Shown: positions 1 through 12,335 of the stretch, piece by piece
Numbering within the stretch: position 1 is the first letter of the stretch
How the letters are laid out: each line of letters begins with the position of its first letter
Assembly (NCBI GenBank): GCA_001414485.1
Contig: LLEY01000150.1
Coordinates: 62,001 to 126,000 of the forward strand
Reading direction: 5' to 3'
DNA: 64,000 nt
Source of the DNA: Calycina herbarum
Lineage: Eukaryota > Ascomycota > Leotiomycetes > Helotiales > Pezizellaceae
Notes under the pieces: model-generated
Seen by the model: the letters and a program-made list of their open reading frames with translations, nothing else
Database searches by the model: none
What the model was told of the DNA's origin: nothing
Translations under genes and position numbers: made by a program

Positions 1-3000
1 CTGTATATACGGGTTATATACGTAACTGCTTCGTCTTATAAAAGCTGTTTATAGACGCTTATTAGCTCTTCTAGGCTCTAGCAGACCTAATTAAAGCTTA
101 TATATAGTATATAACTAAGCTCGATTTATATAGATAGAAGAGTTGTCGAGTTCTAGAGAAGTATAGCTTAAGCATAGTCTATAATTAATATTCGTTTAGA
201 CTAGTTATTCTAATAGCAGTTTATAAATAGGCGAAGGCGTTAGTTAATCTACTAGTTTATATTCTTAGTTTAACTATTGGTTTATATATATATGTCTGTA
301 GATAGCTTAATCTTAGTCTTTAGAATCTAGTTAAACTCTTACTAGAACTCTAAGACGAATTATAGACCGCGGTTAGAGATAATAGTATCTAATAATCTAT
401 AATAGTACTATACACGGTCGAGGTAGATCTATATAGTCTTCTTTACGTCTATAGTCTTTAGGTAAGAGATAGAGACAGATCTCTTACTTAGCTAGTAGAT
501 AAAGATAATAATTATATCTATTTTAGACTTATTAGAAGAGAATTCCTTAAAATTAACTGATATATATTACTATAAGCGATCTAGGATAGGCAAGGGATTA
601 AGAAGTCTAGAGAGATAGTCTTATAATATATAAGAGCGACGGCAGGTCTAGTAGTTATAGACGAATCGTTATATATCTAAATAGAGGTATAGCTAGTAGT
701 AGCGGTCTATAACTAGCTTTAGGGTCTTAGATTATCTAGGGTAAGCTATAGAGACTTAATTATAAACCTCGCTTAGTAAGTGTACTTTGAGATCGTCGTC
801 CTTAGGCAGGATAAGCTGTTCTTAGTATAGCAGGAGGCTGTTATAGGTTATCTAGCTAGGGCGTTCGTCTATAGCGTACTAGCGAAGAGCGTTAAGGCCT
901 ATACTCGTACGATTAACTTATAAGATATTGTTAATTAAGTCGTGTAGTCTATTAGCTACTCTAACAGGTGTAATATCTACGAAAGGGTCTAAGTCTAGGT
1001 CTATAATAATCTACGAGTCGAGATTCTTAGGCTATAAGAGGACTTACGTACGAGTAGATATCTTTATTACTATTTAACTATCTACTTCTTAGTCTTAGCA
1101 AGTAAGGGAATCCGCTCGATTCTAGCTACTAGGCTTATAAGTAAGTAAGAAGTTAAATCGAGAGAGAGTTTTAGCCTAGTAGGCTTATTAGCTAGATAAG
1201 GCTTTAGTTGTTATAAAGTACTCGAGAGCTTTATAGTCTAAAACAACCTATACCCGGTGTAGAGACTCTTCGAGCTTAGGTCTCTAGGCTTCTAGAGAAC
1301 GTATAATAGCTAGTATCTCTTTATTATAAATCGGGTAGTTAATCTTAGTAAGTATTATTATCTTAGAAAAGTAAGCTATAGAGTACTACTCTTAACTTAG
1401 CTATAACTAAAGAAGTATACTGCTAAGGACGCTGTTAGAGGAATTAGTCTTAACTATAGACTCGTATTATAGATTAAAGTATATAAGAAGAGGTGTATTA
1501 ATAAACTAGGCCTTTAGCTTAGAGAAGGCGTTCTAATAAGCAGGTGTTTACTAAAACGGCTAGTCTTTATAAGTTAGGGCTGTTAATAGGCGTATAACTC
1601 GTCTATAGTTAAGAATAAACTTCTAGTAAAAGTTATAAAAGCTAAGAAAGGACTAAACACTATAGACTATAATAAGGCGTTCCTAGTTATAGATCGTTTC
1701 TATCTTTTCTAGGTCTACTTTAATTCTATTAGTATTTATATAGAAGCCTAGGTACTTTATATAAGTAACGTTAAACTTAGATTTCTTAATATTAATCTAT
1801 AAGCTAGCTTTACGAAGCTGTAAAAGGACCTTGTAGACGTGTTCTTAATAGTCTAGCTTATTCTTAGAGTAAATAAGAATATTATTAAGGTAGATAGTAT
1901 AAAAGTTGTCTAAATAGTTAAAGAGTATATTGTTTATAAACTATTAATATATTACAAGTCTATTAGTTAGTCTAAAAGATATAACTTTATACTTATAAGC
2001 TCTATAATAGGTCTAGAACGTTGTTAGTTCCTTAGACTTAGGGTTAATCTAAATCTAGTAAAAAGCTTATTATATATCTAGCTTTATAAAGATATAAGCC
2101 TTACCTAGGTAAGTAAGAGTTTCGTCGATTAATAGAAGAGAATACTAGTCCTTATAGGTTAGGTTATTTAGCTTATAGTAATTAATATAGAACTATAAAA
2201 AGCTATTAGACTTCTTAATAAAGAGAATTAGAGCTATAAAGAGGGCTTAGCTAGCCTTAATAAAACCTTTATAAAGGTTCTTAATAAGGTATTGTTTTAT
2301 AGCCTAGAGCTTATCTATTAACTAGTAGTAGAGAGGGCTATAGGATAAGTCGTCTATGTTCTTATCTATAAGTTTAATCTTATAGTTATATAGATAATAA
2401 AGAGGAAGAGTATTAGATATAGCTTTAGAGAAAACGTCTACGAGATCCTAGTTATAACAGCACGAAACGGATACTACTACAAAAGAGGTATATAGAAGTG
2501 CGTTTAATAGAATAACATATCCGAATACTAGGCTCTAAATACGAAGGAAAAGACTAAATTAGTCTTTCCAGTAGAGAGAGTAAGAGCATCTATGTACAAG
2601 AGGTCGGACAATAACAAAGTCTGAAACCTATCCGGTTCTAACAATCCCGAAACCAAAACTATACCGTAATCCTGTTCCGTGCCCTCGATATCCACCGTTC
2701 CGTAACCATCTATGCCGTACTATACTCGGCACGTATTCTTAGCTGTTCCGATAGCTCGGCAATTCCATCAATAGCTGGCTATCACACTAGTAGGCTCTAA
2801 GAAGGCTTTCTTAGACTTATAAGTTATCTTTTTAATTTATAAGCTTTTTTTCTATTAAGTAATTAATCTTATAAAGAGAGGTATTAAAGGCTATAGCTTT
2901 AGTATCTTATAGGTTATAGTAATATATAGTAGTACTAATAGTAGTAATGTCTACTAGTGGCAGGTCGAGGTATATACGTTTTAGGCGTGTTATAGAGGCT

Positions 3001-3650
3001 TTATAGATATCTAAACTTATAAGAGTACGGTTTATATTTCGTAAGTTGTTTTAATAGTCCTAGTACTCGCTATAACATACGGTTAGAGGTGTAGTAGGCA
3101 GGCGCGCTAGGATCTAAGGGACTAGTAGCTCGTTAATAAGGCTTATAAATAGTTATAAGTCTTCTTAGTATTTACGTACGACCTATTCTTCTAGGGCCTA
3201 ATCGCAGCGATCTATGTTAGCTTAGTAATCTAGGTTTAAGAGCCGAGTCTTTAGGATTCTAGGATCTAGGAGGCGTAGCTAAACAAGGTTAGGAGAAGAA
3301 GGGAGATCTATAGGCTATATAAGTTAGCACTAGCAAGGGTTAAGTTATATATTAAGCTAGTTAAACTATATACGCCTAAGAATAAGGTCCTAATAGCTAG
3401 TATTAAGAAGGACTATAGGAACGTTATACTATTTACAGCTGTCTATATATAAGTAAAGAATAATATAGCGGTTTATAGACTATTAACTCTGTCTATTAAA
3501 GCTACGAACTATAATAGAAGTAGGAAGAGTATAAATAGTTAAAAGGAAGAAGTAAGCTAGCTACTAAGTAAATTTTATACTAATAAGTATAAAGCTATTT
3601 ACTCTAGTATTAGCTAGAGTAGAGGTTCTAAATCTATATCTATTAAAAAC
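1..3650 (-). pseudogene. Pol relic of gypsy element A
   Basis: Decayed minus-strand polyprotein. The clearest landmark is the reverse-transcriptase motif at 1866-1892, followed on the minus strand by residues typical of gypsy RT (I-Y-S-K-N-K). Stops TAA and TAG are scattered throughout, mostly where CAA, CAG or TGG would fit, which is the RIP signature. Integrase should lie toward position 1 but I did not find its motifs with confidence. The left part is cut by the window. The 5' boundary with Gag is approximate. Confidence 0.65.
2460..2795. other. GC-richer island inside element A
   Basis: About 335 bases differ sharply from the surrounding TA-rich relic: they hold many CpA, CpG and CCG steps and few TA steps. 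No coding frame is visible. Read on the minus strand it begins TGTGATAGCC and ends near GTTATAAC, which could suit a solo LTR or a small non-autonomous insertion. Only a 4-bp CTAG is shared by the two flanks, so insertion is unproven. It may be a late insertion that escaped RIP. Confidence 0.4.
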
Positions 3651-3699
3651 TAAGTTATAAGAGACTATAAACTGTTTTCCTCTAAGTAGCTAACTTAGA

Positions 3700-4729
3700 T
3701 CGATGGCTAACTAGCTAGGACCTTAGTAAAGCAAGCCTAGAGAGGAGACTTTCCCTAGACTTAGTTGTTTTCTAACTATTCTAAGTTAGACGTAGGCTCT
3801 ATAAGCTTATTAACGTCTGTAATAGGTTTAGAGTTCTTAGAGCATTCGCAAGTATAGTGCCTAGTCCTCTTATACTTAAAGCAGGCGTTGTCTAGTTCCT
3901 TATAGATAAGCGTTAGTTTATATAATAGTCTATAAAGGCAGGGGGCCGGGGTAGAGGAGGTTATATAGAACGTAGTTTAAGTAGTAGTAAAAGTTCTAGC
4001 TAGGCAGGAGGTAGTAGAGGTAGTTATAGGTTAGGGGATAAGACGAGCAGTTTATAAGTTACTTCTATAGAGCTAAAGTCTTTATAAGTTCTTATTAATA
4101 AGTTAATACTTGTTTACTAGGGCTATACTTATAAGTAGAACGTCTAAGAATAGTAAGATAGACTACTATAGAGGTAGTATAAGCTTATTATATAGGTTAG
4201 GCTATAAGTCGTCTGTCGAGATCTATCTAGTACTTATAAGGTATAAGAAGCGAGTATAGAAGGTTATAAAGGTCTTGTCATCTCTTATAATAAGCTAGCG
4301 GAATTTAATATAGGCGTCTTATACTTTAAACGAGTTTTCTAGGATATCTATAAGATATATAATCATTTCTTTTATAGACTAAAACAGCTTAGGTCCCTTC
4401 TAGTAACAGAGTATAAGATACTTCTAAGTAATATTAGCTATATAGTTAAAAACGTAAGCTATCTTTGCTTCCTTTAGCTTAAATATAAAGGCGTTGATAA
4501 GGAACTTATTCTTAATCTAGATCTTCTAGTTGTCGAAGGTTAGAGATAAGCTATCTATTAAGAGCTTAGTATTCTTAAGCTTAACCGTAAACGACCTGTA
4601 TTATCTAGTTTCAGACGGGGTATTCCCTTATAGAGGAGTATAAACGTCGTCTAGTTATTCTTGTAGTAGACAGACCTGTTTTAGGGCTATAGCGAGCTGT
4701 TAAGCGTCTATAGACTAGTTAGTAGACAT
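3700..4729 (-). pseudogene. Gag relic of gypsy element A
   Basis: The minus-strand reading from an ATG at 4729-4727 gives a helical capsid-like stretch with several nonsense codons, then a CCHC knuckle relic at 3842-3883 (C-F-K-Y-K-R-T-R-H-Y-T-C). In it the second Cys reads Tyr and the conserved Gly reads Arg, both single G-to-A changes. This is Gag of the Ty3/gypsy type, which packages element RNA in cytoplasmic particles. It is non-functional here. The C-terminal border with Pol is not clear. Confidence 0.65.
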
Positions 4730-4881
4730 CGTTATAGACGACTTAGTTATAAGGACAGAGGGTATAGGTAGAAGAGCCCTAGGCTCTTATATACGGTAGT
4801 AGACGCGGGTACGCAGAGCTATATAAGGCGCTAGTAGCATCTATAGGCGGTCTATATAGACCGTAGGTGTTGTGTTAGAAT

Positions 4882-4886
4882 CGTAA
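4882..4886. repeat. Target-site duplication, left copy (CGTAA)
   Basis: CGTAA directly abuts the left LTR of element B and is repeated exactly at 11856-11860, just outside the right LTR. A 5-bp duplication is the normal footprint of LTR-retrotransposon integrase, so element B inserted as a unit. Confidence 0.85.
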
Positions 4887-5327
4887 TATAACGAAACCTA
4901 AATAAACTAAACAAAGGTGACTAAGTCTCGAAGAGTTGATATATAGTAAGAAGTATAGATACGCCGGGTTATTTACTTAGAAGTAAACTCGTTACTTATA
5001 TCAAAGATATTAAACAATAATAATAAGATTAATAACTAAGTTAAGTACGAAGCTTCTATCTAATAACAGACGTGCTAGTTATATATAGAACCTTCGTTCT
5101 CCTAGAGCTTTAATAGATCCTAAGATCTAAAGCTCTAATATAGGTTCCTATAAGCTCTAATAGTTATGTGACTTTCCTAAGCGAGTCACGTGTCTATGTA
5201 TAAGAGAAATCCCTAGATCGCTTAGCTAACCTAAGGATCCCTATTTACTATAACTATTCTAATAGTACTTGTCCTGTTAGAGCGCCGCCTAGACTTTACT
5301 TTTCACGTGTATACGTAATTCGTAACA
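4887..5327 (-). repeat. 3' LTR of element B (left copy)
   Basis: 441 bp, near-identical to 11415-11855. On the minus strand it starts TGTTACGAAT and its last bases correspond to the TGTTACA end of the other copy (here TGTTATA, one transition). Most differences between copies are transitions of the RIP type. Confidence 0.9.
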
Positions 5328-5504
5328 CTATCCCCTTCTTAGCCTAGCGTGTCCCTACGCTTAAGTACGACCTAAGAAATATCGTTAGAAAGCTAGCAGC
5401 CTTCTCCCTCTTTTATTATAACTTCTAAAACCTAGAAGTATAAACAACGTATCTTACTTTTCGAGACTATCTAAGCCTACGGTTCCGTCGTTATACCTTG
5501 TTCT

Positions 5505-6019
5505 AACTACAGTTGTTATAATCGAAAATGCTTTATCCTAAACGACAAGTCCTAGAGATATAGAGAGTACGTTCGTTATAGGACTAAGTATAACGCCCTT
5601 TAGGCGTCTAACGACGACCTCTAGAACCTCTGCCTCGAAGAGGAACGATTAAAGTTTAAGAGAGATATAGCTTTCGAAGCAGTTATAGCTAGTTTAGCTC
5701 GCGTTCGCGAGCTTAAGCAGCGTTAATAAGAGCTCTATAAGCGTGGTATAGACATAGTTCGTCGTAGTCTTCGGACTCTTAATAAACTTGATACTACTAA
5801 GGAATTAGAAAGGAAAGAAAAAGAAAAAGAGGAGAAAAAGAAACAGAGAGAGGAAGAGGCTGCTAGGCTAGCCGCCCTTCCTACTCCTGCTGCTTCCGAC
5901 CCTGCCTTCGAACTCGGTCTTGACCCAGCCTTCTTAGAGGCCTATCCTACTGATTACGCGATGTAGGCAGACCTGGGTTTCAATAGTAGAACTCCTGAAG
6001 TTCCTCTAAGTACTAGGTA
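5505..6019 (+). pseudogene. Antisense accessory ORF relic in element B
   Basis: On the plus strand, opposite to gag-pol, one frame carries a Cys-containing start (C-Y-N-R-K-C-F), then a long basic/acidic helix and a Lys/Glu-rich stretch (about 5800-5865), then an Ala/Pro/Asp-rich tail ending around 5960-6019. Interruptions are TAA/TAG codons at likely Gln/Trp positions. Base composition at 5790-5990 is markedly less TA-rich than the neighbourhood. Fungal gypsy elements of several lineages carry a comparable antisense ORF with a Cys-rich start and coiled-coil middle, of unknown function. The match here is by pattern recognition only. Ends are approximate. Confidence 0.5.
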
Positions 6020-6099
6020 AGACTTCCTCTTAGTTCCTAAGTATTTTCTAAGTATAGATAATCTAACTATTTAATTAAGTACTTAACTTATTCTCTAAT

Positions 6100-9000
6100 A
6101 AGTTTATAAATAAGAATTCTCTTAACCTTATACTCGGTGTTTAGGTTTACTAGTTAGATCTCTGTATATAGAGCTAGTAGCGCTCTTAGTAGTACTGGTT
6201 TAAGTAGAGATATATAGAATACTAGATAGATATTTATTGTTTTTAGTAACGCTAGTTTATAATTTAAAGGTCCTCTAACTCGTTTAATCCTAAATAGTCT
6301 AAGTTTTTTATAGTCTAGTTTATTACTTAGTCTTTTTATATTAATATTTTTCTATACTAAGTAGACTTTATTCTCCTCTTTTAACGTTAGCTTCTAACTA
6401 CGTTGTTTATTATAGTAGTATATATTACGTTTAGTTATAAAATACAAGTCCTCTATAAGTTCCTTATATAGCCTTTTGATTTTTAATACCTAAATATAAG
6501 TAAGTTAATTATTAGTTATTATAGTTAATAGTTCTTAATATACTACTAATTTATACTTAAAGTTAGCGTAGAATAGCGTAATAAGTGTCGTTTCTATTAC
6601 TAAACTATTATATATAAACTATATTAGAGGTAGTAGTTTAATCTAATTATTTTACTAGTAGTTTATATAATATTAAAGATACGTTTTAACTACTTGATTT
6701 ATATGTTTATTTCCTCTATTTGTCTAGAGATAGAAAGCTGTTAAGAGCTTTCTTTTTACATCTAATCGTTTTATAAGAGCAGTCTAGAATTTTAAGATAA
6801 AGAGTTTATCTTTATCTAAGAGTATTTCTCTTAGTAGTCTATGTCTTAAGACTACTTCTCTTAGGAAGGCGAACGCTAAGTCTTCTACTATACTAGACTC
6901 TATATATACTACTAAGATTATATATTTTATAAGTCGTTCTATAATAACTAGGATTACGTTATACTTAACTCCTGTTATCAGGTCCTTAGATTTTAGTAGT
7001 TTAATAATAAAATCTTAAGAGACTAATTCCTAAGGTATTTATAATATCGGAGTAGTGTCTATCTGTTTATAAGGTATATAGCGAGAAGCCTTATTCTAGG
7101 TATAGGTATTATACTCTTTTATTACTTCCTTAACTATTATAGATAAGTAACTAATATAGTAGTATTGTTTTATCTACTAGAGAGTCTTATAAACTCCCTA
7201 GTAGCTATGTGCTAGTGCGGCGTAGAATTCACTAACGAATTCCTTTATATATAAAGGTAGAACTAATAACTTTCTACTTATAAAGCTATTCTGTCCTTCG
7301 TATATATTCGTGATTTTCTTTATCTATAGTTCTGTAGTACTAGTACTAGTAATTTCATAGACCGTAGGTACTAAATCTTCGTTTTTAAGAGTCTTTAGAA
7401 TTGCTATTCTCTTATATTCCTTATTTCCTTCGTAGCCTAGCTTTCTACTTAATATATTAGCTCTAGTATTTAAGGTTTCTTTTATATATTAGATAACTAT
7501 ATCGAATCTAGCTAATAACTTAGACTACCTAGTAAGGCGTCTAGTTATAAGTTCCTTAGTTATTATAAACGTTCTAAGGTTCTTATAGTTTATTAGAATC
7601 GTAATCTAATGTTTCGTAAGTTATAGGTAGATTCTCTAGTATTCTAGAGCTAAAATTATTATAAGTAACTCCTTATTAAAGATATTATAATTTTACTAAG
7701 CTAGATCGAATAATATACTATAGGTACTAGTTTCCTTATATAATCTGGTTATAAATAGACAGCGCCTACTACTATGTCTAAGACGTCTGTTTCTATTATA
7801 CTAGGCTTATCCTAGTCGTAGTTATATAGGATTAGCTTTTCTATAAATTTTGCTTTAATTCGCTAGAAAGCCTTCTTAGCTTCTTTATTCTATATAAAAT
7901 CGGTCGTCTTTTTTAGTAGTATTAATACTAGTTTAGCGATTTTTATATAATCCTTAATAAAAGGTCTATAAAAGTTTATAAATCCTAAAAATAACTAAAC
8001 ATTTTTAACGTTTTCTAGGGATTTCTAGTTTAAAATGTCTTATATTTTTACTAGATCTATTTCTATCTTCTCTAGGCTAATTACTTATCCTAAGAAGAGT
8101 ATTTAAGTTATTCTAAACTTATATTTCAAGAGTTTAAGACACGAGTCTACTTTTAGTAATCGTTGTAGTACTTCTTTTATATATCTTTATATTCTTCTTC
8201 TTTTTTAGAAAAGACTAGAATATTATCTAGGTAATATATAATAGTTACCTCTAGAAGATCTTTTAAAATATTATTATTTTATTTCTAATATATAGCTAAT
8301 ATATTATATAATCTAAATAGTATAACTATATATTTATAGAGACCTAATAGTAAGATAAATACTATCTTCTATTTATTCTTAGCTTTAATCTATATTAAGC
8401 TATAAGCGTTTTATTAATCTAGTTTTATAAACTATACTACCTAGCCTAACTTGTCTTATAAGTACTAGCTACTAGGTAATAGATAAGTGTTCCTAACTAT
8501 TACGTTGTTTACTTCTCTATAATTAATATATACTCTCTCCTCTAGGTCGTTTTTTTTCTTAATAATAAGTATATTTAAGATAATAGAAGACTTAGACTTC
8601 CTAATATGTCCCTTTCTAATACCTTTCTATATATACCTTTCTAACTTTTAAAGGTTTTTCTAATTATATAGTCGAAGTTTCTACTTTATAAGATAATAAT
8701 CCTCTTTTATTTTAATCTTATAATCCTATAAGCGATGTTCTAGTAAGGCTTGTAAGTCTTCTAGGTTTTTAAACAAAGCTATAAATTCTCTATACTATAT
8801 AGGTATTTTGTTATTAGCTTTCCTACTAACCTGTAGAAGACCCTAGACAAGGTGTTCTAGTATATTAGAAGAGGTGGTGCTAACCTTGTTCTAGCCTTAT
8901 AGTTATAAATATAAACCTATGTATTTATATTAACTAAAGGTTACTATCTAAGCCTTCTAATTAATATCTAGATTATGTTCTTAAATCTATAATATACTAA

Positions 9001-9950
9001 GTATTACTTCTTTACTCTCTATTTTAATAATATTAAACTATATATTTAAGTAGTATCTGTCGATGTTGGTTTTTGTTAGAATAGTTTATTAATTAATAAT
9101 TCTATTTTAATATATAACGTCTATTCTATTAACTATCTCTAGGTAGTAAGGTTTTATACTTTTAATTAAGACGTTTAGCTTTCTTATAGCTGTCGAGGAA
9201 AGGAAATTACTTATTACTCTAGAGTTAATTATAACTCGGAGTTCCTTTCTATATATTCTTATAGTTACTACTAACTGCTTTTCTTCTAAAGTAGCGTCTA
9301 ATTTTACTTTTATATATTTAACTTTAAATAATTAATTTTCCTAATTAAACCGTCGTTCTTCCTCGTCTATATACTATAGGAAGAACCTTACTCTTTTCTT
9401 ATTAGTATATACTACTTTATATATTATTTAATATTCGACGATTTCTACTATCTTAGAAATCCTCCTAGTAAATCGTTTTAGTAATAAATTTCTACTCTTA
9501 TATTAGATCTATTTATAGCTAGTTTCTCTAATAATTTCTATAGACTATAATTCTCCTATATATAGATGATCTAAAGTAGTTTCTAATATACTTATTTTAA
9601 GATTCTCTTAAAAGTTAATTATAAATATTATAATCTTACCTTTTTACGTCTTCTTAAAGATTACTCTATAGTTGTTTATTATTTTAGCTATTATATATTA
9701 CTAACCTAATAATAACTCTATATTTTTATTATATCTAGTAATAAGACTACTCTTGATAAAATTAGCTTTTAAGTAGCTAACGAAATTGTCTAGGCTTAAC
9801 TACTACTATTTACTACTGTTTCCTTAGATGTCTATAATTGTCTATGTGTCTCTCTTTTCTAGGAGTCTTAGAGAGTTAAATAGCCTAATCTAGTTAGAAA
9901 GATAACTATCTTCTCTATATTTGATACTTTCCCTCCTAGTAATGTTACTA
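6100..9950 (-). pseudogene. Pol relic of gypsy element B (RT, RNase H, integrase)
   Basis: Minus-strand decayed polyprotein. RT motif at 8207-8233 with the second catalytic Asp changed to Asn. Around 7210-6700 there are integrase-like stretches: a histidine-containing A-H-S-Y segment followed by K-T-L, and further on D-F-I-I-K-L and I-T-G-V-K-Y, typical of the gypsy integrase core. Many in-frame TAA/TAG codons make it non-functional. Boundaries are approximate. Confidence 0.7.
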
Positions 9951-9999
9951 ACTAGTGTTATTCTATTCTAATTATTTCATATAATAGTATATATTATTA

Positions 10000-11383
10000 G
10001 AATCGTAGAACTGACGCCCTAGGTTATATACAGGCTCTAGAAATCAATTTTCTTACTACTTATGTATATCTAACGGTTCCTACGTTCGAAGGTTCTAATA
10101 AAGGTCTAAATTTCTCCTACTATAGGTCCTTTATCTATGATCTCTTCTTCTACTCTAGAAGTAGAGTCTAATAACTCTAAAGAACTAGTCGACAGAGGTG
10201 ATTTATATTCTACTTAAAGAGGTAGAGTATATTCTACTTCTAAGTATATATTATAGTACTCTTTAAGTAATAGATCTCTATTATCGTTAGTATTTTATAC
10301 TTTACTAATTTATAATATATCTTCTTTATATTCGATCTAAGTGCTATATCCTCTAGCCTTAAGCTTAGCGTCTATAAGTTTGATTTAATCGAGTAATACT
10401 ACTTCTATTTAGATAGTAGTATTAATTTATTTCTTTCCTTTCTAGGGTTTCGTTTTCTTCTAGCTATAATCGTTTACTCTATAGCCTAGTTTACTATACG
10501 AATAACATAATTACTAGTCTTGCCGTCGATCACGTTCTTCCTATAAAAGTCCTCCTTTCTAAAAGGGTTTCTTTTAAGTAGTGTTAGTACTACGACTCTT
10601 CTATAGTCGTGCGTTGTTCTACTTCTTATGTTCTCAACCTTTGTCCCTATGTCCGGAGTTGCTCTTTCTGAATTTATATAAGTGATTATCTAACTAGACA
10701 ACTTCCTTAATTATACCTATAATAGTTAAGAATTATATATTCTGTTTAGCTATTTCCTTATAGATATGTATTTTTAATCCTCTATAAAAGAGTTCTATAA
10801 GAGTAATAGTATCTTATCTTAACTTCGTTCTATAACGTTGAAATTTATTAGCGTAATCTATTACTAATCTAGTCTAATATAACTCTAAAAGTTTCTATAT
10901 AGCGGTTTAGATTATATCGAAGTCTTCGAAGATTCTTCTAATTATTACCTTAAATCCTTTCTAAGATTTAAATATAATCTTAGTTAATTCTATCTTTCTA
11001 TCTTTATTCTTATTCTTAAAGAAGTCCTCTAAATATAGCTAAACCTATTCTAATACCGATCTTCTAAAATAGGAGATAGTAAAAATAGTTCGTGAGTTAT
11101 AATTGCCTTTGAATTTATTAGAATTAAAGTTAAAGTAGATATCTATCTAAAGAAGGAATAAGTCGAGTTTCTTTCGCTTCCCGTAATACGTGTCTAGTAT
11201 CTTAACTTTAATAGACTTAAGTGCTTCGACCTTATAAGGCTCGGGGGCGTCTAGTATACTAACATTATCGTTATTTCTAGTTGACTACGTACTAGCTAGC
11301 GTTCTTCTAGTACTACTAGATGTTCTAGCAACGTTGACTCGACTAGTATTTAGGCTAGCTACGGCGGGAGTTACTAGGGCCAT
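10000..11383 (-). pseudogene. Gag relic of gypsy element B
   Basis: The minus-strand reading begins M-A-L-V-T-P-A-V-A at 11383 and runs into a capsid-like region containing G-K-R-K-K-L-D-L-F. The CCHC knuckle at 10466-10507 retains the first Cys and spacing, but the second and last Cys and the His all read Tyr, single RIP-type transitions. Several nonsense codons follow. This is a nucleocapsid/capsid polyprotein relic. Confidence 0.7.
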
Positions 11384-11414
11384 AGCGACTGAACTTCTAA
11401 GCAGGTGCTTAAAG

Positions 11415-11855
11415 TGTAACAAAACCTAAATAAACTAAACAAAGGTGACTAAGTCTTAAAGAGTTAGTATGTAGTAAGAAGCATAGATACGCCGGGTTGT
11501 TTACTTAGAAGTGAACTCGTTACTTATATTAAAGATGTTAAATAATAATAATAAGATTGATAACTAAGTTGAGTACGAAGCTCCTATCTAATAGTAGACG
11601 TGCTAGTTATATATAGAACCTTCGTTCTTCTAAAGCTTTAATAGATCCTAAGATCTAAAGCTCTAATACAGGTTCCTATAAGCTCTAACAGTTATGTGAC
11701 TTTCCTAAGCGAGTTACGTGTCTATGTATAAGAGAAATCCCTAGATCGCTTAGCTAACCTAAGGATCCCTATTTGCTATAACTATCCTGATAGTGCTTGT
11801 CCTATTAGAGCGCCGCCTAGACTTTACTTTTCACGTGTATACGTGATTCGTAACA
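11415..11855 (-). repeat. 5' LTR of element B (right copy)
   Basis: 441 bp. Starts TGTTACGAAT and ends TTTTGTTACA on the minus strand, with canonical TG...CA termini, so it holds the promoter of the element. It is followed on the plus strand by the second CGTAA target duplication. Confidence 0.9.
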
Positions 11856-11860
11856 CGTAA
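11856..11860. repeat. Target-site duplication, right copy (CGTAA)
   Basis: Exact match to 4882-4886, adjoining the right LTR of element B. Confidence 0.85.
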
Positions 11861-12099
11861 TAGATATTCTAATCCTTCTTAGAAGTAGTAGTAAATAGAG
11901 AGAAGAAGAGAGCTTTAGATAATATAACAAACCTAATCTGCTAGCTCTCTAGTAGTTATCCTTACCTATAGTATATATAGGTATAGCGGATAATTAGAGA
12001 AGTAAGAGGTAGTTTAATTAAAGATCTAAAGCTATAGAAGAGAAGAGAAGGAAAGAGGAGACTTCTAGAGGTCCTATAATATAGAGATAGCTAAGGAAT

Positions 12100-12245
12100 C
12101 GATAAGTTATAGGAATGTCGATCCGTTTGTAGGAATAGTTCCTAGCCTAGGCAGGAATAGTTCCAGGCCAGGCCAGGAATAGCAGGCTTTGCGGACGCCG
12201 GCGAGCAGCCGTACGCGAGTCACGTGCTCGGCGGTGGCCAGGTCT
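12100..12245. repeat. GC-rich island with GGAATAGTTCC dyads
   Basis: A sudden GC-rich stretch inside the AT-rich block. The dyad GGAATAGTTCC occurs at 12132-12142 and 12154-12164, a third half copy (AGGAATAG) at 12175-12182, and CAGGCCAGGCCAGG-type short repeats lie between. No coding frame. It could be unmutated promoter sequence of an LTR or an intervening single-copy fragment. Confidence 0.5.
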
Positions 12246-12335
12246 GTAATATAAATAATACTAGGTAGCTTCTATAGTTTCATAACTTTATATAGTATTA
12301 AGTATTTTATATTATAATAATACTAGATTGAAAAA

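Larger units (their letters stand above)
1..4881 (-). mobile_element. RIP-degraded Ty3/gypsy retrotransposon A (truncated by window edge)
   Basis: The block is AT-rich, very rich in TA dinucleotides, and has no frame longer than about 60 codons, as expected after repeat-induced point mutation. On the minus strand it still reads as gypsy Gag followed by Pol. A Gag-like start lies at 4729, a CCHC zinc-knuckle relic at 3842-3883, and a reverse-transcriptase active-site relic at 1866-1892 that reads YLNNILIYS, with both catalytic Asp codons changed to Asn as C:G to T:A mutation predicts. The element runs off the left edge, so its 3' LTR is not visible. Its upstream part (5' leader and LTR) probably continues at 11861 beyond element B, which would have inserted into it. 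No intact gene is expected. Confidence 0.8.
4887..11855 (-). mobile_element. Complete RIP-degraded Ty3/gypsy retrotransposon B
   Basis: A 6969-bp element bounded by two 441-bp direct LTRs and a 5-bp target duplication. It lies on the minus strand, so the right LTR is the 5' one. Read that way it has a Gag start at 11383, a CCHC knuckle relic at 10466-10507, a reverse-transcriptase relic at 8207-8233 (Y-L-D-N-I-L-V-F-S), and integrase-like residues around 7210-6700. The order Gag, RT, integrase identifies Ty3/gypsy (Metaviridae). All frames are broken by TAA/TAG codons at former CAA, CAG or TGG positions. The two LTRs are still very similar, so insertion came after element A and RIP followed. 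An accessory coding relic runs antisense near the 3' LTR (5505-6019). Confidence 0.9.
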
